Source of the DNA: Planctomycetota bacterium
Lineage (GTDB): Bacteria > Planctomycetota > Phycisphaerae > Sedimentisphaerales > Anaerohalosphaeraceae
Reading direction: 5' to 3'
Assembly (NCBI GenBank): GCA_012519365.1
Contig: JAAYQH010000394.1
Location: 1 to 6,429 of the forward strand
Length of the DNA: 6,429 nt
The notes under the pieces were generated by a model. The model ran no database searches and was not told where the DNA came from. It saw only the letters and a program-made list of their open reading frames with translations. Positions within the stretch are counted from its first letter, which is position 1. The number at the start of each line of letters is the position of its first letter. Below are positions 1 through 6,364 of the stretch, piece after piece. A program made the translations under genes and the position numbers.

Positions 1-1952
1 AAAGACATATAGCCGTTCAGGCCGGAATAATTGTCCTGTTTGTACCAAAAACTGACCGTCAGGCCGTTAGGATAAAAATTGAAGAAATCCCCGCTTGCCG
101 GAATGGTCAGACAGCGGCCGTCATTTCGCTCAAAGCGAATCGCCCTGCCGGCCACGCTATCGGTCACGAACACAGGGTTGTCCATCGCCCCATGATGGGC
201 CCGGCTTCCGGGCACCTTTTTTTGAACTGAATCCGTTAAATCACCATTGAAGCGCCACCATCCGATCAAGCGTTCCGTGACCAGAGGGGCCTTCTTCGAG
301 GCCACCGAGCCGGCCTGATTGCTCAGTACGCAATGATACACGCCTTCATCGGCAATCTGCACGTTAAAGAGCGTCAAGGTCGCCGTGTCTTGACCGGTGT
401 AGTGCGTCGGATTGGGTGCCAGGGGAGCACCGTCTTTGTACCACTGATAGGTATCGGCATTTATCGCCGAAACGGTGAATTGGGCTTGAGCAGCACCGGC
501 CGGAACGGTAACCGGCAGCGGATGCGATTCAAATTGGGCCACGAGGACCGTGATCTGAATGTTTCCAATCGAGGTGCGGCCTGTTCGGTCAACAATGATG
601 TATTGGAACGCATCAGTGCCGCTCTTTCCGGCCGGCGGCGAGTACAGCAACACATCACGTTCATTGGGGCCGGTTCCGGCTGAAAAGGTTACCGTCCCGC
701 CAAGTGAAGTGGTTGTGTCAAACGAGGCGATTGCGATGGCATCGCCGTTGGCGTCGTAATCGTTGGTCAGCACATCAAGCGATTGGGGAACACCGGCAAT
801 CGCATCGAATTTGTCTAATTGGGCATAAGGCGGAACGGGAAAGGTACCAGAACCGAGCGTCCGCATGACATGACCCTTGTTTCGGCGACAACTGACAATC
901 TGTTCGACCTCGGGCCTGGAGGCTCGGGAAACGCCGATATTGTTGCCGCTCATAAAGGTGGGACCTTCGGGACTGCCGCCGGCCCAATCGGATGCCCCCA
1001 GATTGTGCCCGAGCTCATGGCGAGCCACATGCCACCAATTATAGCCGGTTGAACTGCTCCAGCCTACAAACGACCGCGCAGCACGTCCTGGGCCGTCATA
1101 ATCACATACATAAGCGACACCACCGCCGACATTGCCGACGACCGAGACAAAATGATGGTCCACGCCGGGAAACAATGTGGCCCAATAATTTGTGCCTGCG
1201 CCGAAATTGATCCAGTCCACGCCCCATTTATCCCACGGCCGTGTCAGCCCTTCATTGCTGGTGCGAAAAACCACTGTGCCCAACTGCACCTCAAGCAATA
1301 AATCACGCACAAAAAACCCGTTGAAATGAGAGATCGCGTTTTCGGCTTTACGTACCAGTGACAGATCACTGAAGCTGGTTGCGTTCAGATAGTCAACCAG
1401 TACATCGAAACCGACATCCGCCTGGTATACAGTTTTGTACACCGCGTCCAGCCCGGCCGCAGGCGTTGTGAAAGTGGCCGTCGGATAGGGTTGGCCGGAG
1501 GGACGTTGAGGATTGCCGGCGAGGGGGGTGAAATTATTGACAGCTTGGCCGTTTTCACCGGACTCAAACGGAGGGCGATACCACCAATCAGTGGCATTAC
1601 CCTTAAAGACATGGTACCGCAAATCGCCATTGGGCAACAGCGTCGCCTCCACAAGACTGTCCGACTCTTCTTCACACCATCCAAGATACGTTCGAACCGG
1701 ACCCGGATCGATAGGTACCAAGGTCCGCCCGTCTTCAAGGAGGAAAAACACCCCAAAATTTTCTCCTCGAAACGATTTTCGCTGAAGATTAAATGTTCGA
1801 ATCTGACCGTCTTTAAGCACGGTACCGCGTAAAGTCGCCGGCGGATTGGACGGATCGATCGCCCAAGCGCTGTCGACCAGACCGATCAATAGTCCCGTCA
1901 ACGCACAAAGCCCCCACTGTCTGACATGGTGTAATCTCATTTCTTGTGCCAT
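1..1952 (-). CDS. Secreted metzincin-type (M12B/reprolysin-like) zinc metalloprotease with cadherin-like, Ig-like and LamG modules; 3' end beyond the window
   Basis: The frame is open for 650 codons from ATG 1952 to the window edge with no stop, so the C-terminus is missing. An AGGA ribosome site lies 5 bases before the ATG; Met5 (1940) is a less likely start. Residues 1-31 are a Sec signal peptide ending A-W-A. Residues about 32-165 resemble an M12B propeptide (YLGW...DSLVEATLLPNGDLRYHVF). The catalytic domain spans about 170-367, with zinc motif HELGHNLGASD at 312-322 (ligands H312, H316, D322; catalytic E313) and a Met-turn at M334 (FMSGNN). Next come a cadherin-like/Big_9-type module (about 378-470; VLTNDYDANGD, then YSPPAGKSGTDAFQY), an Ig-like module (about 472-558; YQWYKDG, then DEGVYHCVLSNQAG) and the start of a LamG domain from 561 (GWWRFNGDLTDS, LTVSFWYK). 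It should cleave extracellular protein; the substrate is unknown. The missing end may hold more modules or an anchor. The protease call is firm; the exact family is inferred. Confidence 0.88.
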   Translation of the reverse strand, partial: MAQEMRLHHVRQWGLCALTGLLIGLVDSAWAIDPSNPPATLRGTVLKDGQIRTFNLQRKSFRGENFGVFFLLEDGRTLVPIDPGPVRTYLGWCEEESDSLVEATLLPNGDLRYHVFKGNATDWWYRPPFESGENGQAVNNFTPLAGNPQRPSGQPYPTATFTTPAAGLDAVYKTVYQADVGFDVLVDYLNATSFSDLSLVRKAENAISHFNGFFVRDLLLEVQLGTVVFRTSNEGLTRPWDKWGVDWINFGAGTNYWATLFPGVDHHFVSVVGNVGGGVAYVCDYDGPGRAARSFVGWSSSTGYNWWHVARHELGHNLGASDWAGGSPEGPTFMSGNNIGVSRASRPEVEQIVSCRRNKGHVMRTLGSGTFPVPPYAQLDKFDAIAGVPQSLDVLTNDYDANGDAIAIASFDTTTSLGGTVTFSAGTGPNERDVLLYSPPAGKSGTDAFQYIIVDRTGRTSIGNIQITVLVAQFESHPLPVTVPAGAAQAQFTVSAINADTYQWYKDGAPLAPNPTHYTGQDTATLTLFNVQIADEGVYHCVLSNQAGSVASKKAPLVTERLIGWWRFNGDLTDSVQKKVPGSRAHHGAMDNPVFVTDSVAGRAIRFERNDGRCLTIPASGDFFNFYPNGLTVSFWYKQDNYSGLNGYMS

Positions 1953-1957
1953 TTCAT

Positions 1958-1964
1958 TCCTTTT
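1958..1964 (-). promoter_or_regulatory. Ribosome binding site of the metalloprotease gene
   Basis: The minus strand reads AAAAGGA followed by five bases and then the ATG at 1952. This decides the start in favour of 1952. An ATG at 1957, in another frame, runs only six codons before a stop. Confidence 0.6.
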
Positions 1965-1985
1965 CTAAACAATGTTGTGTTTGTA

Positions 1986-1991
1986 TTTATA
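1986..1991 (-). promoter_or_regulatory. Possible -10 element for the metalloprotease gene
   Basis: The minus strand has TATAAA in an A/T-rich stretch downstream of the terminator-like hairpin, about 34 bases before the metalloprotease start codon. This leaves room for a short leader. No convincing -35 hexamer lies 16-18 bases upstream, where the sequence is GC-rich and contains an inverted repeat. The call rests on the -10 match and position only. Confidence 0.25.
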
Positions 1992-2001
1992 CATTCACAG
2001 G

Positions 2002-2015
2002 ACAGCAGCGGCTGT
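2002..2015. repeat. Small perfect inverted repeat (5-bp arms, 4-base spacer)
   Basis: ACAGC and GCTGT flank the spacer AGCG on the plus strand. The repeat sits just upstream of the candidate -10 of the metalloprotease gene and immediately after the T-tract of the preceding terminator-like hairpin. It is not followed by a T-run in either direction, so it is not a terminator. It could be a weak operator or an incidental RNA hairpin. Arms of five bases are short enough to occur by chance. Confidence 0.3.
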
Positions 2016-2018
2016 ATA

Positions 2019-2047
2019 TAAAAAACTAAAAAACGATCAGAGATCGT
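2019..2047 (-). terminator. Probable intrinsic terminator after the sulfatase gene
   Basis: On the minus strand ACGATC, loop TCT and GATCGT form a perfect 6-bp stem (2033-2047). It is followed by a T-rich tract, TTTTT-AG-TTTTTT, running into TATA. The hairpin lies about 50 bases past the sulfatase stop, as expected for the end of the LamG protein-sulfatase transcript. The stem has only three G-C pairs and the T-tract is interrupted by AG, so termination may be partial. It implies that the metalloprotease gene has its own promoter, or is reached by read-through. Confidence 0.6.
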
Positions 2048-2087
2048 CCGTGCCGCAAAGGCGTTCATAGAAGAGCGTATTATTCAT
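2037..2087 (-). CDS. Possible 16-codon small ORF between sulfatase and metalloprotease
   Basis: Ten bases after the sulfatase stop there is an ATG preceded by AAAGGA with a 4-base gap. It opens a 16-residue frame (MNNTLFYERLCGTDDL) whose TGA stop lies inside the stem-loop of the terminator-like hairpin. The Shine-Dalgarno match is as good as that of the metalloprotease gene. The peptide is soluble-looking, has no run of a single amino acid typical of attenuation leaders, and is not recognised. It may be a translated peptide, a remnant of a lost gene start, or chance. The frame is also open upstream, into the sulfatase gene. Confidence 0.2.
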   Translation of the reverse strand: MNNTLFYERLCGTDDL

Positions 2088-2097
2088 TGAATCCTTT

Positions 2098-3663
2098 TCA
2101 GGAGGGATAAGGATGGCTGTAGTAAGGCGAGTACAGGATTTGGCTGGTTCGTATGGCAAGTTGGTTATTTTGCACAAATGCCGGCCCGCGTTCCGATAAA
2201 TGATCCGCCATCCGTTCTCGCCACAGTGCCAGCGCAGCCGCGTAGGCAGATTGCGTGGACAGATCGATCCGCTCATAAGGATCGTGATGCAAATTAAACA
2301 GTTGCTCACTGCCGTCGCGCGCATCATAAATATATTTCCAAACGCCATCGGTCAGACCGGTCCAATTCGGACTTCCGGCATACACATAGGCGTGCTCCAA
2401 ATCAATATAGTCGCGCCATTCGGCGGTTTTATTCCGCAACAGTGTCAGCAGGCTCTTGCCGTCCAACGCCGGCGGGACGGTCACGCCGGCGGCATCCAGA
2501 AACGTCGGCAAAATATCGCGCAACTCCACAGGGTTGGCAAGGACACTGCCTCGGTCGATTGCCGCCTGAAAGTTCCTGGGCCATTTGAGGATAAACGGCA
2601 CGTGGGCAGATCCTTCGTAGGCATAGGTTTTTCGCCAGAGATGATGGTCGCCAAGCATATCGCCATGATCGGATACAAAGAGAATCAGTGTATTGTCATA
2701 AAGCCCCTTCTTTTTCAGCGTTCGAATAATGCGCCCGATTTGCTCGTCGATAAAACTAATCGACCCGTAATAGCCGCGTCGCGATACTTTGGCTGCCTGC
2801 ACGCCGCGGTCGCCGTGCCAGATATCGTCCCGCGACGGATGCGACAGCGGGGCATATTTGGCCGCCCAATCACCAACCTGCGGCGAGGGCATCTGTTCAA
2901 CCTGATACAGATCCATATACCTTTGCGGCGGATCATAAGGGCTGTGGGGACGGGCAAAAGAGACCTTCAGCATAAACGGTTCGGGCTTGTTGTAATGCTC
3001 CAGAAAATGACAGGCCGTCGTACCGGTCCAATAGGTCGGGTGAAGCCTCTCGTCCAGCGGATAGACACCGGCCTGATAACTGTTCCAGCCGATCCCCAAG
3101 GCGTCAGGATCCTGTCCGGGTGCGGTCTCGGCAAACCACCGTCGGTAATCGCTGATAAAATCGGGGGTTTCGACACGTCCGGATTCATCGACCAATGTTC
3201 CGTGAAATCCATGCAGGGTTTTTTGGGGATACCAGTGCATCTTGCCGATGCCAAAGGTGTAATAGCCGGCCTCTCGCAGCATTTGGGGCAGTTTGAAGGT
3301 ATAGTTCTGTCCGACTCTGCCGTAGCCGAGCATGCCATGATGCCAGGGTGACAGGCCGGTCAGCAGGCCGGCACGGGCCGGCGTACACGATGGTACCGAC
3401 ACATAGGCCGAGGAAAACAGAACGCCGTCGGCGGCAATCGTGTCCATATTGGGCGTTTTAATCACCGGATTGCCGGCACATCCCAGACAGTCGCCTCGCT
3501 GCTGGTCTGTCATCAGCAGCAGCAGATTCGGCCGTTTGTCGCCCAGCCGTATGTCGAGTTTTTCGTTGGAAAGTTGAACGCCCCCGTTGACAAGTCCCGA
3601 CAGGCCGGCCATCGAGATCGAAATCGCCGCACCGGAGGTTTTGATAAACTCACGTCGATTCAT
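2098..3663 (-). CDS. Tat-exported sulfatase, formylglycine-dependent (arylsulfatase-like, S1 type)
   Basis: A 521-residue protein, normal length for a type I sulfatase, which hydrolyses sulfate esters from sugars or other organic sulfates. Residues 1-28 form a twin-arginine signal (NRREFIKTSG, then an Ala/Ser/Gly-rich hydrophobic stretch), so it should be exported folded. The alkaline-phosphatase-like core begins near 44 (RPNLLLLMTDQQRGD; metal ligands D53 and probably Q54). The sulfatase signature is PSCTPARAGLLTG with C93 as the cysteine converted to formylglycine, P95 and R97. Other expected active-site residues are K141 and H143 (GKMHW), H240 (ARPHSPYDP), D332-H333 (SDHGDMLGDH) and K345. 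The C-terminal subdomain has the usual LFNLHHDPYE stretch. GGAG lies 7 bases before the ATG. The gene starts 45 bases after the LamG protein gene with no terminator between, suggesting co-transcription. Substrate cannot be read from sequence. A maturing formylglycine enzyme or anaerobic sulfatase-maturing enzyme is required but is not in this window. Confidence 0.95.
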   Translation of the reverse strand: MNRREFIKTSGAAISISMAGLSGLVNGGVQLSNEKLDIRLGDKRPNLLLLMTDQQRGDCLGCAGNPVIKTPNMDTIAADGVLFSSAYVSVPSCTPARAGLLTGLSPWHHGMLGYGRVGQNYTFKLPQMLREAGYYTFGIGKMHWYPQKTLHGFHGTLVDESGRVETPDFISDYRRWFAETAPGQDPDALGIGWNSYQAGVYPLDERLHPTYWTGTTACHFLEHYNKPEPFMLKVSFARPHSPYDPPQRYMDLYQVEQMPSPQVGDWAAKYAPLSHPSRDDIWHGDRGVQAAKVSRRGYYGSISFIDEQIGRIIRTLKKKGLYDNTLILFVSDHGDMLGDHHLWRKTYAYEGSAHVPFILKWPRNFQAAIDRGSVLANPVELRDILPTFLDAAGVTVPPALDGKSLLTLLRNKTAEWRDYIDLEHAYVYAGSPNWTGLTDGVWKYIYDARDGSEQLFNLHHDPYERIDLSTQSAYAAALALWRERMADHLSERGPAFVQNNQLAIRTSQILYSPYYSHPYPS

Positions 3664-3670
3664 ACCTATA

Positions 3671-3674
3671 CTCC
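3671..3674 (-). promoter_or_regulatory. Ribosome binding site of the sulfatase gene
   Basis: GGAG on the minus strand, seven bases before the ATG at 3663, within the 45-base gap after the LamG protein stop. It supports the Tat-signal start. The gap shows no hairpin-plus-T-tract, consistent with one transcript for both genes. Confidence 0.5.
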
Positions 3675-3708
3675 AGACCTCTGCAAAAAGGGTTACAAAA
3701 TCTGTTCC

Positions 3709-6306
3709 TCACAAACACCCAAGCCAGTTGTCCGCCAGAACAGCCAGATCGCCAAGGTCAATTCGACCATTCAGATCCAGATCGCTTTTTGTTAAAAAAG
3801 CAACAAGCGGCTGGGTGACCTGTCCAGACGGCCCCCAGGCCAGATAGGCCACCTCCGAGGGCGACAGGGCGTAGGCGTAAATCCTCAACGTATCCAGCCA
3901 TGTCCAGGCCCCCGGTGCACACAGATTGGGGACAATCTTCAGGCGGGTCGGGCCGGTATTCAACAACGGCCTCGTCCAGGCCCCCTTGGCGGCGATGCCG
4001 TCAAGCAAAACGCCGTCCAGATAGACCCTCACGTCAATCTCGCTGTGAACCAAAGCAAGATGGTGCCATTGGCCGTCGCGGCAAACCCTCTCGGGTAAAA
4101 AAAGAACGCTGATGGTCCCTAAGCGGTTGTATTCAAGCGATGCATCGCACCCAAAGTCAAAAGGATTTATGCTTTTACTCCATAGGCTCAGTGTAAATTC
4201 TGTAACGCCGTCAAAAATGCCGTTTGGTATAGTAATCCATGAGCCCGCATTGAGTTTGAGGCTTCTGCCTTGATACCCCGCAGAATCGCGAAAATCAGGT
4301 TCAGCGGCCTGAACAAAGCCGTCAAACTGATGGGAAGAGGCGTCCCTTAGCTCAACACCATCAACTTCCTCAAACATATAACAGACTCTCAACAAGGACT
4401 CATCGGGCGGCTCACTGTACACCGTATATTCCGTCCGGAGCCAATCCTGCAGCCAAAACACCAAATCTGTCTCATCCACGCGACCATCCTGATTCAGATC
4501 GGCCGAGGCTGCGGTTTGGGGAATCATCGCTAAAGGCATCAGGGATATATCAGCGATTCGCACGATGCCCTTTCCGCCGGCAGAGGGCGGGCCCTCTATC
4601 CCGACGGCAAGCGACGCGATGCGTGAAAGATCAATTTCCGATGCCGTGCGGGATAGCCGAACCGTCCAATTTTGGTAATCCATCGACTGAAGCGCTGCGG
4701 TGTGATGACAGCGGACAATTGTGGATTGTTGGGCGGTATCGGTCAGCTTCAGGTAAAGTATGCCGCCGGCATCGTCGGGTCGGCCGCAAAAACCGATCAC
4801 CAAAGCGGACTGGGTGTCTGAAAAATCCCGCGGCGGGTCAAATAACCTTTGGGCTTCGGACCTGTTCGGCGCTGCGGTGTTGTCATACTGCAAAATCAAC
4901 GCGCCGCTGAGCAGCTCAAACAATAATTCCGAGTTCGTTCCGTTGGCACGCCCATCATTCCACACCGCCGTGAGCTCGTCAAGACTCATATAGCGATAAA
5001 AATCATCCACAGGGCGAATCGGCGATGAATACCCCCCGAGGGCGAATATCCAATTGTCGCCGCCCTGTTCAATCGCAAAACTCCAGACCTGACCCGTTGA
5101 GCGTGTTTGCCCTTGCTCATCAAGAAGGTCCACCCGCCAGAAATACGTTCCCTGCGGCAGATAATCTATAGCAGCTGCTTTGGCCACTTTGGCCAAGCCT
5201 GCCGCCGTTTGGGAATAGGTGCCGACATAACTCAAATCCGTCTCGTCCTGGCCAAAAAACAGATTGAAGCGATATCCCGGCGGTGCATCCCACCGCAAGT
5301 AGGCTGACGTGGCAACTATCGATTGGCCATTGGCCGGGTCCGGGTGTATCGCCTCAATCCGCCGGGTAGTAAACGACCAGACATCCCCGGGGATTTCGAC
5401 CGCCCCATCGACAACATGCACTTTCCAGAAATACGCTGCACCGAATGTGAACAGTGCATCCGGCAGGGTATAAGTGATACCCCCCTCCAGCGGTCGGCGA
5501 TCCACAATCACGTTGTCCGACGACCCCCGGGCAATGGTGATATAACATTGCGAATCGTTAACACCCAGGACCTGCCAGTTGAATTCAACGGGAGCATCAA
5601 GGTCTTGGGCCTGATGCGAAGGGGTTCGCAGATAAATACCCTGATAAACACAATCCGCAAGGAGCATTGCGTTTATATGAATATTGCCGCTGCCGCCCAG
5701 ACCAGGGCCGCCGGTTGCGACAAAGCGAATCAGCACCGATGAACCTTGCGGAATCTGAAGGGTATCCTCAAACACAACGGTTCGAAATATCCCGTCGCCG
5801 GCATGGCTTTCGGTATGTACGTGGCCAAAACGTGTCCAAGTTGCGCCGTTGTCGCGGGAATAGTCGAACGACCAGTTGGCCGCGGCCCCGCTGCCGTTGC
5901 GCCATGCGGAAATGATCATCGACCTGACCGTTACATCCTCGTTTTGGGCCGTCAAATAAAATTGCAGCCAATTGTTGGGGGTGCCGCTGCCATCGCCAAA
6001 TTGGGAAGGGTTATCATTGGGATGGTCCCATCGCTGCAAATTCAACTGGGCCGGTCCCGGATTGCCGCCGCTCCAGACCAGCCCGTTATGACCGGCACTT
6101 CCGGCGGTTATCAGATCCGTAACTGCCGCCTCCATTCGCACATAGGCCGTCTCGGCGCTGACACCCTCAAAAGGTGTGTTGTTGACGCTCGGCCCAATCA
6201 CAGTGTGCAGATTCCAGTCCACCAAGACCGCCGCCCAACTGGTAGGTACCCACACACCGAGGATCACACAAAGCAGTGTTATTTTTCGCCACTCGTTAAA
6301 AGCCAT
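3709..6306 (-). CDS. Large secreted non-catalytic protein: beta-rich module, two FN3-like modules, carbohydrate-binding-like module, LamG domain, two separated dockerin-like repeats
   Basis: An 865-residue protein. Residues 1-25 are a Sec signal peptide (S-W-A before the cut). Residues about 27-218 form a beta-rich module with SFDYSRDNGATWTRFG and a GSGNIHINAMLL end, like jelly-roll modules of exported planctomycete proteins; its family is uncertain. Two FN3-like repeats follow, about 222-313 and 316-412, each ending alike (YFWKV...VWSFTT and YFWRVD...VWSFAI). Residues about 430-590 resemble a carbohydrate-binding-like module common in this clade (VDDFYRYMSLDELTAVWNDG, then YDNTAAPNRSEAQRLFD and a closing RIADISL strand). 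A dockerin half-repeat lies at 603-623, a LamG/concanavalin-like domain at about 637-823 (DGQWHHLALVH, VRVYLDGVLLDG), and a second half-repeat at 842-862, three residues from the end. No catalytic site is visible, so adhesion, substrate binding or scaffolding is the likely role. AGGTG lies 4 bases before the ATG. Probably co-transcribed with the sulfatase. Confidence 0.88.
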   Translation of the reverse strand: MAFNEWRKITLLCVILGVWVPTSWAAVLVDWNLHTVIGPSVNNTPFEGVSAETAYVRMEAAVTDLITAGSAGHNGLVWSGGNPGPAQLNLQRWDHPNDNPSQFGDGSGTPNNWLQFYLTAQNEDVTVRSMIISAWRNGSGAAANWSFDYSRDNGATWTRFGHVHTESHAGDGIFRTVVFEDTLQIPQGSSVLIRFVATGGPGLGGSGNIHINAMLLADCVYQGIYLRTPSHQAQDLDAPVEFNWQVLGVNDSQCYITIARGSSDNVIVDRRPLEGGITYTLPDALFTFGAAYFWKVHVVDGAVEIPGDVWSFTTRRIEAIHPDPANGQSIVATSAYLRWDAPPGYRFNLFFGQDETDLSYVGTYSQTAAGLAKVAKAAAIDYLPQGTYFWRVDLLDEQGQTRSTGQVWSFAIEQGGDNWIFALGGYSSPIRPVDDFYRYMSLDELTAVWNDGRANGTNSELLFELLSGALILQYDNTAAPNRSEAQRLFDPPRDFSDTQSALVIGFCGRPDDAGGILYLKLTDTAQQSTIVRCHHTAALQSMDYQNWTVRLSRTASEIDLSRIASLAVGIEGPPSAGGKGIVRIADISLMPLAMIPQTAASADLNQDGRVDETDLVFWLQDWLRTEYTVYSEPPDESLLRVCYMFEEVDGVELRDASSHQFDGFVQAAEPDFRDSAGYQGRSLKLNAGSWITIPNGIFDGVTEFTLSLWSKSINPFDFGCDASLEYNRLGTISVLFLPERVCRDGQWHHLALVHSEIDVRVYLDGVLLDGIAAKGAWTRPLLNTGPTRLKIVPNLCAPGAWTWLDTLRIYAYALSPSEVAYLAWGPSGQVTQPLVAFLTKSDLDLNGRIDLGDLAVLADNWLGCL
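3721..3783 (-). repeat. C-terminal dockerin-like EF-hand half-repeat of the LamG protein
   Basis: Encodes residues 842-862 (DLDLNGRIDLGDLAVLADNW plus Leu). The calcium-binding positions 1, 3, 5, 9 and 12 are all filled: D842, D844, N846, D850 and D853. The following L-A-x-x-x-x-W-L helix is typical of single dockerin-like repeats at the C-termini of secreted Phycisphaerae proteins. It pairs in kind with the repeat at 4438-4500 but is about 218 residues away from it. Confidence 0.75.
4438..4500 (-). repeat. Internal dockerin-like EF-hand half-repeat of the LamG protein
   Basis: Encodes residues 603-623, starting DLNQDGRVDETD and ending in W-L. Calcium positions D603, N605, D607, D611 and D614 are intact. 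It lies between the carbohydrate-binding-like module and the LamG domain. In this clade such a repeat usually sits at the very C-terminus, so the LamG domain and second repeat behind it look like an added unit. Confidence 0.75.
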
Positions 6307-6310
6307 ATTA

Positions 6311-6315
6311 CACCT
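6311..6315 (-). promoter_or_regulatory. Ribosome binding site of the LamG/dockerin protein gene
   Basis: AGGTG on the minus strand, four bases before the ATG at 6306. It is a moderate Shine-Dalgarno match, but the start is also fixed by the signal peptide that begins directly at this methionine. No clear promoter is visible in the bases between it and the window edge. Confidence 0.45.
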
Positions 6316-6364
6316 GTTTTACATTTTGTTTATGCTGCCGTCTGACCGGTCCGAATTTCGGGCT

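Noticed and set aside
333..1210. Several short open frames on both strands in the first 1.2 kb
   Set aside because: They all overlap the uninterrupted minus-strand metalloprotease frame, which explains the region fully. The region is not a gene desert.
1491..1832. Overlapping plus-strand open frames (1491-1832, 1513-1785) in the region of the metalloprotease propeptide
   Set aside because: The minus-strand frame is continuous through here with signal peptide, propeptide-like and catalytic motifs. The plus-strand frames are low-complexity shadows.
2037..2348. 103-codon minus-strand frame overlapping the sulfatase 3' end
   Set aside because: Most of it is an alternative frame of the sulfatase coding sequence. 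Only its last 16 codons lie outside the sulfatase gene and have their own ribosome site; those are listed separately with low confidence.
2200..3351. Long plus-strand open frame (383 codons) opposite the sulfatase
   Set aside because: It lies wholly antisense to a sulfatase with every catalytic motif intact. Its translation shows no recognisable domain and is rich in Arg/Ile/Gly as expected from reversed codons. It has no convincing ribosome site.
3676..3687. Short CAGA/TCTG inverted repeat in the gap between the LamG protein and sulfatase genes
   Set aside because: The arms are only four bases with almost no loop and no T-tract, so it is not a terminator or a credible operator.
5746..6345. 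Plus-strand open frame (199 codons) opposite the N-terminus of the LamG protein
   Set aside because: It is antisense to the signal peptide and N-terminal module of a well-supported gene, has no recognisable motif, and fits a codon shadow.
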